Origin: Desulfobacteraceae bacterium
Lineage (GTDB): Bacteria; Desulfobacterota; Desulfobacteria; Desulfobacterales; UBA5852
Length of the DNA: 64,000 nt
Assembly (NCBI GenBank): GCA_014237395.1
Contig: JABZFP010000001.1
Location: forward strand, 1-64,000
Reading direction: 5' to 3'
Shown here: positions 1 to 8,200 of the stretch, one piece after another
Layout of the letters: the number at the start of each line of letters is the position of its first letter
Position numbering within the stretch: the stretch's first letter is position 1
Notes under the pieces: generated by a model
Databases searched by the model: none
What the model saw: the letters and a program-made list of their open reading frames with translations, nothing else
What the model was told of the DNA's origin: nothing
Position numbers and translations under genes: made by a program

Positions 1-126
1 CGACTTTTTATCTGCATCTGAAAGAATGCGAATTCCGATTCAATTATCGTGATGAAAATATCTACTTGTTATTACTAAAAATGTTCAGAAATAGGCCGCT
101 GTTCTAGTCGAGCCCCTAAATTATTT

Positions 127-273
127 TCATTTACGAATTCCCTTTAACTCTTTAGGTTTTCGGGCGGTTTCATGGATGCTTTTGGTTGTTGATCTGATCC
201 GATCGCCGATTTGATAGGGGAAAGGATAGTTAGTGGCGTCCGGGGCTGTTAGCCATTTTGTTATCGAATTCAT
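127..273 (-). CDS. Repeated 48-aa small protein, copy D (full length)
   Basis: A 48-codon ORF beginning MNSITKWLTAPDATNYPFPY and ending KPKELKGIRK. It is nearly identical to the copy at 1407-1553 over its whole length. Its TGA stop overlaps the ATG of a following frame (ATGA), but that frame reads only MKII and stops, so the downstream partner present at the 1407-1553 copy is missing here. I recognise no family. The N-terminal WLTDPD..YPFPYQIGDR part is conserved in three copies despite synonymous changes, which favours real coding. No function can be assigned. It is the most downstream member of the minus-strand array in this window. Confidence 0.5.
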   Translation of the reverse strand: MNSITKWLTAPDATNYPFPYQIGDRIRSTTKSIHETARKPKELKGIRK

Positions 274-328
274 GTGTGACACTATTCAGTGATTTAAAAT
301 TGTCCTATGGATATTAATACTACAAAGA

Positions 329-346
329 GTCAAGGGCGGACTTGAC
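329..346. repeat. REP-like inverted repeat (GTCAAG-N6-CTTGAC)
   Basis: A perfect 6-bp inverted repeat with a 6-nt spacer, followed by a GACCCC run. It sits exactly where partial copy C of the small-ORF repeat loses similarity to the other copies, so it may be the debris of an insertion. Repetitive palindromes of this style accompany REP-associated transposases in many proteobacteria; no transposase is visible nearby. Confidence 0.35.
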
Positions 347-354
347 CCCATTTT

Positions 355-400
355 CGGGTCTGTCAGCCATTTTGTTATTGAATTCATGGGCGATCCCCTT
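355..400 (-). repeat. Truncated copy C of the repeated small ORF (first 11 codons)
   Basis: On the minus strand, 387 down to 355 encodes MNSITKWLTDP, matching the other copies, and then diverges abruptly into the region holding the REP-like repeat. The 13 bases upstream of the ATG (AAGGGG-like ribosome-binding site followed by TCGCC) also match the region upstream of copy B. It is a fragment, not a working gene. Confidence 0.65.
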
Positions 401-408
401 CGGTTGCC

Positions 409-867
409 TTATTTCGTATTGTACTTCGGTTTATCCAAGTTGGGGTGCTTTTCCGAAAATTGAGCAAAGGCCTCATACTCCAAATATGCGACGATCCCCA
501 TGTTTCGTATATCTACGGGGCTATAGTTATCTGGATCACAAAAAATTGGACATGCAGCAACAAACAATTTGTTATCCCAAGTATTATATGGGCCTAAATG
601 CCTAAAGGTTGTGTCTCCTCCGCTATGACGCCCCCTGTTCCCCTTTATAGCTTGTGCGAACTGCCCCCAGCGCCCCTTTAGGCCTTTTTTGCTGTTCGAC
701 ATTCCGATATAGCAGACCTGATCGTATTCGACTTCCAGTCCTTCCAAATCTTGATTGGTAATCGCCAGCACATATACGCCTGGATATTGCGAATCTGCGA
801 TGGAGTTTCTATTCTCCCATCGATGCCAACGCGTGAACTCAAGAATTGGGATCGTTACGGCGCTCAT
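409..867 (-). CDS. GIY-YIG-like small nuclease-fold protein
   Basis: A 152-aa protein with the two hallmark strands of the GIY-YIG fold: GVYVLAIT near residue 30 and VCYIGMS near residue 52. A conserved-looking Arg follows in LKGRWGQF, and a possible metal-binding Glu lies in LEYEAF near residue 133. The family cleaves DNA with one metal ion and includes homing endonucleases and repair nucleases, but many small standalone members have no known substrate. It stands between copies B (upstream) and C (downstream) of the repeated small ORF, like a cassette. AT-rich composition relative to the rest of the window suggests acquisition. Family call is moderate; nuclease activity is inferred. Confidence 0.55.
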   Translation of the reverse strand: MSAVTIPILEFTRWHRWENRNSIADSQYPGVYVLAITNQDLEGLEVEYDQVCYIGMSNSKKGLKGRWGQFAQAIKGNRGRHSGGDTTFRHLGPYNTWDNKLFVAACPIFCDPDNYSPVDIRNMGIVAYLEYEAFAQFSEKHPNLDKPKYNTK

Positions 868-887
868 GATCTATACTATAAACTTTA

Positions 888-1007
888 TTAAAATGGGACG
901 GTTCCCTGGATGTTTTTGGTTGGTGATTTGAGCCGATCGCCGATTTGATAGGGGAAAGGATAGTCGGCGGCGTCTGGGTCTGTCAGCCATTTGGTTATCG
1001 AATTCAT
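888..1007 (-). CDS. Repeated small protein, copy B (C-terminally altered, 39 aa)
   Basis: Starts MNSITKWLTDPDAADYPFPY and follows the other copies through about codon 36, then ends early in TVPF-stop instead of the KPKELKGIRK tail. The frame is open further upstream (to 1103), but the ATG at 1007 is chosen because all copies begin there and an AAAGGGG ribosome-binding site precedes it. It separates the lipoprotein gene from the GIY-YIG-like gene. Function unknown; possibly a degenerate copy. Confidence 0.45.
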   Translation of the reverse strand: MNSITKWLTDPDAADYPFPYQIGDRLKSPTKNIQGTVPF

Positions 1008-1080
1008 AGGCGACCCCTTTGAGTTTTTATCTGTGAAGAGTTGAGACCTGACACCCTGTGTTTTCCTCTGGTTGTGCAAT

Positions 1081-1410
1081 TCATTTTGTTTCGATTCGCA
1101 CATCAGGAACTGATTTCATATTTGGCCTTGCATACTCTGGATCATCTTCTTTTAAACACCTAAATCGAAGTTCCGCAGAATAGGTGAATACAGATTCGTC
1201 AAGTGGCATAAGTTTCATGCCCATTGCCTCGCAATAGGTATTAGCTTTTTTATACAGATCTGTTTTTATGCTCGCTCCAGAAACTGACTTGGAACTATCG
1301 TCACCAGCTATAATATAGGTGTCCTTTCCGGCTGGCACTACCTCAGTTATCGATGCGCAGGAAAAGGGAGTCACGAGGAATCCAACTACAAACAAGTAAA
1401 TTATTTTCAT
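1081..1410 (-). CDS. Small predicted lipoprotein of unknown function
   Basis: A 109-aa protein with a typical bacterial lipoprotein signal: short charged start, hydrophobic stretch, and a lipobox-like TPFSC with Cys at residue 18. The mature part carries two further cysteines (TYCEAMG and RFRCLKE) that could form a disulphide in the periplasm. It resembles small phage- and island-borne lipoproteins whose function is unknown. Its ATG overlaps the stop of the small ORF at 1407-1553 by four bases (ATGA), so the two are probably translationally coupled. Confidence 0.6.
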   Translation of the reverse strand: MKIIYLFVVGFLVTPFSCASITEVVPAGKDTYIIAGDDSSKSVSGASIKTDLYKKANTYCEAMGMKLMPLDESVFTYSAELRFRCLKEDDPEYARPNMKSVPDVRIETK

Positions 1411-1553
1411 TTACGAATTCCCTTTAACTCTTTAGGTTTTCGGACGATTCCTTGGATGTTATTGGTTGTTGATCTGATCCGATCGCCGATTTGATAGGGG
1501 AAAGGGTAGTTGGCGGCGTCCGGGTCTGTCAGCCATTTTGTTATCGAATTCAT
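1407..1553 (-). CDS. Repeated 48-aa small protein, copy A (full length)
   Basis: A 48-codon ORF, MNSITKWLTDPDAANYPFPY to KPKELKGIRK, overlapping the start of the lipoprotein gene by ATGA. Four copies or fragments of this ORF lie within 1.5 kb on the same strand, each placed between unrelated small genes. Most differences between copies A, B and D are single-base changes that keep the frame. No family is recognised. The C-terminal half is Lys/Arg-rich. It could be a small regulatory or antitoxin-like protein or simply the conserved end of a recombining cassette; the sequence cannot decide. Confidence 0.5.
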   Translation of the reverse strand: MNSITKWLTDPDAANYPFPYQIGDRIRSTTNNIQGIVRKPKELKGIRK

Positions 1554-1602
1554 ACGAGATCCATCATGGCAATTTATAAAGTTAAGAGCGTCCCATCTCC
1601 GG

Positions 1603-2253
1603 TTATGATTTAAGCCGTTCTAATTTTTCATTGATATCCACTATGTTAAAACTATTTAGCCTGGATTTGTGAAAAACCCTTTGAATTGGCATTACACCTT
1701 GAGCATCATAATATCCTAACCCGAGAGAAATAAGCTCGTTTTTAGTGGAAAACATATTGAGCCATTGATTTAATATTATTTTTTGAATTTTAGGGGGATT
1801 CTTTTCATTAAACGGAAGACACAAACTATTGTCTATATTTATGAAAATTATACCTTCCTTTGAAATAAATTCATCGTCCATATAGTTTACAATGATATAG
1901 ATTTTTTCTGGCGCATAGTCATAGGCGTCTAACCAAGAGCAAGTTACGCATTGAACTTGGTTGTCATCAATCAATATGCCGCATGGGCCGCAGAGGCTAT
2001 CCAATAATGGTTTTATAATATTGTCAATGTCCGCGCTTGTGTCAGTTTCATACCTTTTTTTTTCGTGGACATGCCATTCAATTTCAATTTTGACATCACC
2101 AGTCAAAAGATAATCTGCACCTTCCAACAATTTAGATATAAACTCCTTTAAATCGTCTTTTTTATTTCGTTTAGCTTGTAGAGAAACTGGAGCCTTATCA
2201 ATTTCAAATTTTATTTGCCCATATAGGGGCGGTTTCTTTCCAGATAATTGCAT
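1603..2253 (-). CDS. RusA-like Holliday junction resolvase family protein
   Basis: A 216-aa protein whose first ~120 residues match the RusA pattern: an N-terminal strand, a KR-containing segment, then DTSADIDNIIKPLLDSL followed by LIDDNQVQ. In RusA the Asp residues of the D-x-DN-x-x-K and DD-x-Q motifs bind Mg2+ and cut four-way junctions. All these acidic residues are present. The C-terminal ~90 residues are an extension I do not recognise, absent from the ~120-aa phage proteins. It is the last gene of the minus-strand run PHP-ATPase, RES, RusA-like, 52 bp after the RES gene. Resolvase chemistry is likely; the biological role in this island is unknown. Confidence 0.65.
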   Translation of the reverse strand: MQLSGKKPPLYGQIKFEIDKAPVSLQAKRNKKDDLKEFISKLLEGADYLLTGDVKIEIEWHVHEKKRYETDTSADIDNIIKPLLDSLCGPCGILIDDNQVQCVTCSWLDAYDYAPEKIYIIVNYMDDEFISKEGIIFINIDNSLCLPFNEKNPPKIQKIILNQWLNMFSTKNELISLGLGYYDAQGVMPIQRVFHKSRLNSFNIVDINEKLERLKS

Positions 2254-2305
2254 AGATCCTCGAATAAATCATAATATAAAACTCAGTGATCCTTTATGTT
2301 TCTCC

Positions 2306-3016
2306 TTATTTGATTGCAAAAAAACTATAATCTACTTCGTATGCTTCAACTACAAATGTTTTTACAATGGAATAGTCTTCTTTATGAAATAGGGCGAAAT
2401 TATTACCACCGTTGTTAAAATCGCTTTTGTATTTAACTCCCCTAAATCCATCTAATTTAAAATGTTCAGAAAAGAATTGTGTCACCAGATAATTTAGCTT
2501 TGACTCTGGCGGCCATTGCTTTGTAAACAATTCCTGAAAATCATAAATAAATAACCCCCAGTCGGCATCTTGATCATCCTCATCAATGGTAAGATCAACA
2601 ATATTTAAATCATGTTCAATTCGGATTTCAGCTATTGTCAGATAAGAATTTTTCCACGGTCTAAGCTCAGCTCCGGCCGTATTTATTTCACCTGAACAAT
2701 AGAGGTAAGGTATGCCTTCTGGATTTATTCGACCAGAAATAGATAAAGAGCGAGGAGGTGTACCCATCTTTTCAGGAGGGAAGGGTTTGGATTCATTGTG
2801 TCTTTTTATAAAATCAATAGGATTAATCCTAGCCCGATATAGTATTGACTTGCTTGGTATAACAGAAGAAAATTTAGATGATATATAATGAAGGATTTTT
2901 CTAACAAATAAATTATAACGCTCAGGAAGGACATACCTTGATTCATATTTGATTGTTTTTGCCAATTGATCGAGGTGATAAAAATATGACTCTGAAAATG
3001 TCTGTGGGTTATCCAT
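2306..3016 (-). CDS. RES-domain protein (putative NAD+-targeting enzyme)
   Basis: A 236-aa protein. From about residue 58 it shows the RES pattern: ILYRARI, then GRINPEGIPYLYCS, then a conserved Glu in AGAELRPW, then a strand-rich TIAEIRIEHDLNIVDLT. RES domains of toxin-antitoxin systems (for example MbcT) degrade NAD+. The ~55-residue N-terminal helical part is not typical of minimal RES toxins. No partner with an Xre-type antitoxin HTH is visible next to it; its neighbours are instead the PHP-ATPase gene 110 bp upstream and the RusA-like gene downstream. This suggests a role as effector in a defence operon. Family call is good; the effector role is inferred. Confidence 0.65.
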   Translation of the reverse strand: MDNPQTFSESYFYHLDQLAKTIKYESRYVLPERYNLFVRKILHYISSKFSSVIPSKSILYRARINPIDFIKRHNESKPFPPEKMGTPPRSLSISGRINPEGIPYLYCSGEINTAGAELRPWKNSYLTIAEIRIEHDLNIVDLTIDEDDQDADWGLFIYDFQELFTKQWPPESKLNYLVTQFFSEHFKLDGFRGVKYKSDFNNGGNNFALFHKEDYSIVKTFVVEAYEVDYSFFAIK

Positions 3017-3126
3017 TAATTTTGGCCTATATCTATTGAGGAATACAAATGAAACGATATGAAATTTATATTAATTGGCACTGTTAAGATACAGAATTTA
3101 ACTGCGATAATGAGCGCTAATTTACT

Positions 3127-5871
3127 TTAATATTGAATGCGATACTTGCTAGCCCTAACTTTAAATGCATCTTCACCGCCTTCCATTATCGTTTTTACAT
3201 CTTCTATGATCGGACTATAATCGATGCTGCCGTTTCTTTCTAATTTTCCTTTTTTCCCATCTGGTTTAAAAACCAGGATATTCTCAGCATCGCCGCTGAC
3301 AGGGATGTTTGGATTATGAGTTGCAACAATTATCTGTCTGCATTCTTTCAGGCTTCTCATCGTGGTTACTACGAGATTAAATATGAACTGATTGTCAAGA
3401 TTGTCCTCTGGTTGGTCTATGATTAGAGGAGTATCTGTTTCAAGAAGGATGATCGGGAGCAAGGCTGTACAACGCTGCCCTGGTGAAAGATCCTCGATCG
3501 GTTTTTTGGTCCCCTGGACATCAAAATATATTCTGGGCAAATCCGTACATCTACAAATCTCTAATTCCATTATATCTTCAGATTTATCGATCAAATGACT
3601 AATTATGTCCTTGCCCTCATCAATATCGAATCCAGCGGAAACGAATGAGGCAAAATTTCTGGTTTTAATGGCAGTCACAAATTCAATAGGTGTATAATGA
3701 TTTGAAATTTTCTCAACATAACCTTTTGCATGCCAATTCCTTGGAAGGCCGGTAAAATGTTGCTTAAGAAGATTCCTAAATTGTTCTCTTTCCCCTTGTT
3801 TCTCTACCTCTATAGTGACTTCGACTTTTGCCTTTCCTTTGGGAAGCCTATCTGAAATTGCTGACACATAGCTGTTCCTTAGATTGTATTGATCGGATCG
3901 TACATCTTTGAGTTTTTTTATCAAATCCTTTCTTGCATCCTCATGTTCTTTTAAAACTTTTTCAGCCTCTTCTTTTTTTCTTTTGGCACGCTCCTTTAGA
4001 CGAATCTGATTTCGCAACCTTTCCCTTTCTTGGGCTATCTGCTTTACTTCTGGCTTATCGATTTCTTCGAGCAAACGTATAAATGCGGCTTCGATTGGAC
4101 CTTGTTTTGTTTTAAGTGCGGTTTTCTGTTCACTAACATGATTTTGGATATTTGTAAGTTCTGAAAGCAAGTTTTGTTTGGCCGTTATTAAGAGCGAATT
4201 TTCCTTGATGGAATCCAACAAAACTTCCGATATTTTGTAAAAGTCATCAGTGAATAGAATCTTTTTATCGTCTATTGCTGCAATAATGAGCTCAGATAGA
4301 TCTTTAATTTCACCTTTTAGGTCGATATTGTTGATCTCATCGTAAATAGACTCTAAATTGGTTTTAAGATCGTCAAGCAATTCAACTTCATTGTCGATCA
4401 TCTCCTTTTTCTGCTCTTCCTCTTTTTGTTCTTCGCCAATTTTGCCAAGGTCTGCTTTAAGTTCTCTCAAGTTGCCAACATTGTCAGCTTCTCGTTTTAC
4501 CTCATCCATTGCGCTTTTTATATCTCTTGCATTGGCTTTAAGATCGCCGATAGCCGCTTGTTCATCTCTTTTAAGCTGATTTATTCCTTCAATGAAACCA
4601 TCAATAAGGTCTAATTGTTGGGATGATTCTTTCGCGATACCTTCTATTTCGCTCCAGCCGTAAAAGCTTAGTTTAAGGTTTTGTGACATTTGAAGATCTA
4701 TCTCAGTATTCTCGTGTCCATCTATTGTCAGAATTTTTGTAGCAGGGTCACCGAATGTTCTTTGAAGAACGAAGTTTTCGCCGTGTTGGTCCTTAAAAAT
4801 TATGTGGGCTGTGCATCCCGACAAGACGTTTTCCCGTAATTTTTTAATTTCACGGCTTCGTTCAGTCGGTATCTGTTTGTCAAACAAATAGCGTATCGCT
4901 TCAATACAAGAGCTTTTACCTGTCCCACGTCCTCCGATCAGGCAATTCAGGTTGGATGTAAAAGAAATAATTTGTTGATCCAGAAAACCACCATCAAATT
5001 TAATTCCGAGTATTGTTTTTATTCCTGTACTTTGCTGATCTTTAAAACGGATGCGAGTTTGAGGGTCTTTTAGGGCTCTTTTCAGGCCATCGAAACCAGG
5101 TTCAGTCATCTTAACCCTGGTGATAAATTCCTTTCCGCCAATGTCTTTTAAATAATGTGCATCTGAACCTATAACGCAGGGAAGCTGGTTTTCACCCATG
5201 GCAAAATGAGGCGCATCGTCAGGTTTTGAAATTTCGACAGCGTTTACGTTTAAACTAAAGATGTTTTCGAGGATCTTATCATTATCCCACCCAAGGGATT
5301 TCATTTCTTCTCTGTAACCATTCGTGGAGTTAACGTGTGCTAGGATAGCTAACCCGCCCCTGTCCTGCACTCTACGAACCATTTCAATAAGGCGTTTTGT
5401 TGTGACTTTCGATTGGTCATTACGGTTTTTAGAGTTTGATTCTACTCCGGTATCATCAAGAATTCGTTCGATTTCAGCGAAATTGTAAATATTGGGGAAA
5501 ATAGCAAGTAAATGAATATTTTTGGCATTCTCTTCAACAGAAATCTCCATGCCTGGCAATACAATTAGATTATTATTTGGGTAATGATTTTGACCACTTT
5601 TTTTTATCTCTTGACAGGCATCGTTTATATCGTATGCCATTTCACACCTATGATGATCTGTAATTGCTAACAAATGGAGGCCTTGACGACATCCAGCGAT
5701 AGCTATTTGTTCTGCAGTTGCCTCGATGTCATATTGGTTGTCACCGTCTTTTCTTCCGAAGCAAGGGGATAGTGGGGAGTGGCAATGGAGATCTACTGGA
5801 TAAAAACGTGCTGTATATCTAAGGTTACGACCAAATCGCTTTTCAAGCTCGTAGAATACGGGAGCATTCAT
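3127..5871 (-). CDS. PHP-domain SMC-like ATPase (Ppl/TrlF-type antiphage defence protein)
   Basis: A 914-aa two-part protein. Residues ~25-270 form a PHP phosphoesterase domain: DLHCHSPLS, LLAITDHH, PGMEI, ILAHVNS and IGSDAHY supply the usual metal ligands. An SMC/RecN-like ATPase follows: Walker A GGRGTGKSS near residue 315, a long charged coiled coil (~400-690), the ABC signature LSPGQR near 795, Walker B PLIIDQPEDNLD, and an ATHNPN switch His. This layout matches proteins called TrlF-family and the Ppl system reported as antiphage. The ATG has a GGAG site nine bases upstream. It starts 17 bp after the dead recombinase and probably heads an operon with the RES and RusA-like genes. Confidence 0.8.
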   Translation of the reverse strand: MNAPVFYELEKRFGRNLRYTARFYPVDLHCHSPLSPCFGRKDGDNQYDIEATAEQIAIAGCRQGLHLLAITDHHRCEMAYDINDACQEIKKSGQNHYPNNNLIVLPGMEISVEENAKNIHLLAIFPNIYNFAEIERILDDTGVESNSKNRNDQSKVTTKRLIEMVRRVQDRGGLAILAHVNSTNGYREEMKSLGWDNDKILENIFSLNVNAVEISKPDDAPHFAMGENQLPCVIGSDAHYLKDIGGKEFITRVKMTEPGFDGLKRALKDPQTRIRFKDQQSTGIKTILGIKFDGGFLDQQIISFTSNLNCLIGGRGTGKSSCIEAIRYLFDKQIPTERSREIKKLRENVLSGCTAHIIFKDQHGENFVLQRTFGDPATKILTIDGHENTEIDLQMSQNLKLSFYGWSEIEGIAKESSQQLDLIDGFIEGINQLKRDEQAAIGDLKANARDIKSAMDEVKREADNVGNLRELKADLGKIGEEQKEEEQKKEMIDNEVELLDDLKTNLESIYDEINNIDLKGEIKDLSELIIAAIDDKKILFTDDFYKISEVLLDSIKENSLLITAKQNLLSELTNIQNHVSEQKTALKTKQGPIEAAFIRLLEEIDKPEVKQIAQERERLRNQIRLKERAKRKKEEAEKVLKEHEDARKDLIKKLKDVRSDQYNLRNSYVSAISDRLPKGKAKVEVTIEVEKQGEREQFRNLLKQHFTGLPRNWHAKGYVEKISNHYTPIEFVTAIKTRNFASFVSAGFDIDEGKDIISHLIDKSEDIMELEICRCTDLPRIYFDVQGTKKPIEDLSPGQRCTALLPIILLETDTPLIIDQPEDNLDNQFIFNLVVTTMRSLKECRQIIVATHNPNIPVSGDAENILVFKPDGKKGKLERNGSIDYSPIIEDVKTIMEGGEDAFKVRASKYRIQY

Positions 5872-5888
5872 ATTGGCAACTCCAAATA

Positions 5889-6815
5889 TTAGCTTTCAAC
5901 TGCTATAGGCGGCAAATTATCCACAATCCCGCGATGCAAGTTGATGTTGGTATGTTGATATATTCTGGTTGTAGTTTCGGTTCTAGAATGGCCGGCCATT
6001 TCGGAGACGCCTTTCAGGTCGGCGCCGGCGTTTAGCGCCGCTGTTACGAAGGCGTGGCGGAAGGCGTAGGGCGGCAACTTGCGATTTGGGTCTATTTGGG
6101 CTTTTCGCTTTGCGCGTTTGAAGGCGCCGACGATCCTTTTGACCGGCTTCCCGCGCCAGGTGATCAGATAGCGTATCTTGTCGCCGTCGGTGGCCTTCCA
6201 TTGCGCTAACCCGAACATTTCATGAAATTTTTTCGCACAATAAATTTGATGCAAATAATCATGGATATATAAGCTATTTGAGGCATGATTTTCAGGTGAC
6301 ACGTTGTACCTTTCTTCGATTCCCAAAATCATCGAAAAAATTTCACCCTTCGGGCACGCCCGAGATGTCCATTGGCCGCGTTATCATGGACTTGCGGTAC
6401 AGGCGTACAGCGGCGCCCCTGATGCCTTGTCAATGAACATCTCGAACGCGTGAAATATTCGGGTTAAAAGTTGCTTGAAATCCGCATTCAGCGGAATCAG
6501 GCGCGATTCGTGGCCGCCTTTGCGGGCGGACACGACCAGGATCGTGCCGCCGTCCAGATCGACCTTATCCCATGTGAGCGACAGCAATTCCGAAGCGCCC
6601 GGCCGGGCGCCGCAATAATAGGCGATGATCAGGAAGCGCTTTAAATGCTCCGGGGCGTGTTTGATCAGGGAAAGGGAATCGTTGAACAGGCGGGCGGCGG
6701 TTTCGGCTTCGATACCGCGTCCGAAATACTTGCGGGTCCGGCCTGGGTCGTCGGGAAGCGTTCCTTTCGGAAACTTGGCGATCCATCGGCCGTGTTTTAG
6801 CTGATGGACGAACAT
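5889..6815 (-). pseudogene. Tyrosine recombinase (phage-type integrase), broken by a MITE
   Basis: The two ends encode one integrase. The upstream half (from 6815) has an arm-type N-terminus, the first catalytic Arg (GARPGASELLSL) and the Lys (SARKGG). The downstream half has YAFRHAF (Tyr in place of the usual His of HxxR, seen in some integrases), GHSRTETTTRIYQH with the second His, and the Tyr nucleophile. A 258-bp insertion at a TA dinucleotide separates them. Removing it joins KQLL to AQWKATDGDK in frame with no stop, giving 222 codons. The usual ~100-residue core-binding domain between residues ~47 and 50 is also missing, so the gene was probably already shortened. It lies at the edge of the defence island. 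Confidence 0.85.
6207..6466. mobile_element. MITE copy 1 (260 bp, TA-flanked, in recombinase gene)
   Basis: Its ends are imperfect inverted repeats: left TAACCCGAACATTTCA, right TGAAATATTCGGGTTA. Both termini lie at TA, the target duplication typical of IS630/Tc1-mariner type elements and their MITEs. It shares nearly its whole length with 29790-30051, and about 210 bp with the truncated copy at 25863. No transposase is encoded. Excision leaving one TA restores the recombinase frame exactly, which proves it is an insertion. Confidence 0.88.
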
Positions 6816-7158
6816 GAACCCTGCGTCCTTAAAATCAACTCTAATAAGATTTCTTCCTGCTAATTGATTGCGCCGCCTGAGGCCTGATTGAACATAAATC
6901 GATCTGGGTCATCGATAGCTTGATTGACGGCGGTCGATCCCGGATCGGCGATCATTGCCGTTTTATTTCTCAGATAAAATTGAATCATGCCGGCTTTTTG
7001 GAGGGGTAGTGGTGTTACAGCTTCACCATGATTGGATGTGTCTGCTGTATTACCCCTTGATCATTATGAAATATAGCATGAAAGTGGCCCGCCAATCAAG
7101 GTTGAAACGTGACGATCACGGATACACGAATCAGCCACTTTAAATCGATACCATCGTT
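6816..7158. other. Intergenic spacer, nothing clear
   Basis: About 340 bp between the recombinase pseudogene and the MBL-fold gene. It contains GATC-rich short repeats near 6905-6955 but no convincing ORF, RNA or terminator. It may hold the promoter or a remnant attachment site of the island, neither of which I can identify. Confidence 0.4.
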
Positions 7159-7995
7159 TCAATACGTGATTACCGTCCCGGAGCCGTATGGGCGAACGAC
7201 ATCTTGGCCGTATCTCGTCCGGAAGACCTCGAGGGGGCCTTTGCCGGTGCAATGGCCCCCATAGATGGTGAAATTGTCGGTTTTCACACGGTCGGTATAG
7301 GCCATGATCTTTTCCAACACAGTCTCGTCGGCCGATTCCAGATGCAGTCCACCGACCAAGGAAAGGATTTTTTTATCGGGAAATTTTTCGCCGATGGCTT
7401 TCAAGATGTTGATATACCCCGCATGACTGCATCCGAAAATCGCAACGATGCCCTCGGGCGTATCGATTGCCAGGGTAGCATCATCCGTACCTTCCCATGG
7501 GCCTACGCCGTCTTCATTATAGAATTTGCCGTGTGTCGGGCAGTAACTGCCGGGTTCCTGTTTGACATCGGTAAAGAAATACATGTCGTCATCAAGCCGG
7601 GTTACATTGTGGAGCGGTTTGAAATGCGGACTTGCATATCGCCGCGCAAGATACGGAATGCCGCAGATTCTCAGCGGGTCGCCTTTCTTGACCTGATACT
7701 GTTTGACCCATATCAGGGGATGCCCATAGACAGGGGGTTCGCCACCGAGGCGCGGATAAAACGTCAGGCCGCCCCCATGGTCATCGTGCCCGTGGCTGAC
7801 CATAATGCCTTCGAGGTTGTCCAGGCTTTCCCCCATGATCCTGGCGTTTTCCATAAACACATCCGTTGTCCCGGCGTCGAAGAGCCAGCGGTGACCGTTG
7901 GGAAGTTTGATCAGAATGGAAAGCCCGTGTTCCTTGGCAAATTTTTTCGAAACAGCCTCATCGTCGCAGAGGACGCACAGTTCCAACTTATTCAT
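7159..7995 (-). CDS. MBL-fold metallohydrolase (COG1237 type)
   Basis: A 278-aa metallo-beta-lactamase-fold protein. It carries VSHGHDDHGGG near residue 68 (the HxHxDH metal motif), FGCSHAGYINIL near 188 with a further His, and YGGHCTG near 250 with the C-terminal His. This subgroup includes archaeal MJ0888-like proteins assigned to the pterin step of methanopterin synthesis (aminobenzene-phosphate synthase), but most bacterial members have unknown substrates. There is no signal peptide, so it is cytoplasmic. It is transcribed alone. A 22-bp perfect palindrome lies about 85 bp upstream and may control it. Confidence 0.8.
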   Translation of the reverse strand: MNKLELCVLCDDEAVSKKFAKEHGLSILIKLPNGHRWLFDAGTTDVFMENARIMGESLDNLEGIMVSHGHDDHGGGLTFYPRLGGEPPVYGHPLIWVKQYQVKKGDPLRICGIPYLARRYASPHFKPLHNVTRLDDDMYFFTDVKQEPGSYCPTHGKFYNEDGVGPWEGTDDATLAIDTPEGIVAIFGCSHAGYINILKAIGEKFPDKKILSLVGGLHLESADETVLEKIMAYTDRVKTDNFTIYGGHCTGKGPLEVFRTRYGQDVVRPYGSGTVITY

Positions 7996-8080
7996 TATTT
8001 TATCCTAAACCATCTACCACTGGTGGAGGCCCCGGAGAGGTTAAACCGACCCGGGGTGCTTTTCTGAAATGGTTTCTTCA

Positions 8081-8102
8081 TTTTCTGTCACGTGACAGAA
8101 AA
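8081..8102. promoter_or_regulatory. 22-bp perfect palindrome, possible operator
   Basis: The half site TTTTCTGTCAC is followed directly by its exact complement, centred on CACGTG. It lies upstream of the MBL-fold gene, which reads away from it. With no loop it is a poor intrinsic terminator, so a binding site for a dimeric repressor or activator is more likely. No regulator gene is adjacent. Confidence 0.45.
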
Positions 8103-8130
8103 GTTGGCGCCGTATAAAGTGCCCTAAGCC

Positions 8131-8200
8131 GTCACTCCCGCGCAGGCGGGAGTCTACGATCCCATTAAAATGAATGGATCCCCGCCTGCGCGGGGATGAC
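8131..8200. repeat. REP/BIME-like inverted repeat
   Basis: Two 26-base arms in inverted orientation, GTCACTCCCGCGCAGGCGGG and CCCCGCCTGCGCGGGGATGAC, separated by 18 bp. This CGCGCAGGCGGG motif is common in intergenic repeats of many proteobacteria. As RNA it would form a long hairpin, which could terminate the PocR-gene transcript arriving from the right. The rest of 7996-8379 holds the palindrome at 8081 and nothing else I can name. Confidence 0.7.

Noticed and set aside
118..1560. The repeats as integron attC sites
   Set aside because: They lack the RYYYAAC/GTTRRRY core boxes and overall dyad symmetry, they keep a reading frame, and no IntI-type integrase is present.
5889..6815. Two separate genes, a small integrase and a second C-terminal one
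   Set aside because: The two frames contain complementary halves of one catalytic domain, and removing the TA-flanked element joins them exactly in frame.
6955..7143. A 62-codon plus-strand frame between the recombinase and the MBL gene
   Set aside because: No ribosome-binding site and no protein-like pattern.
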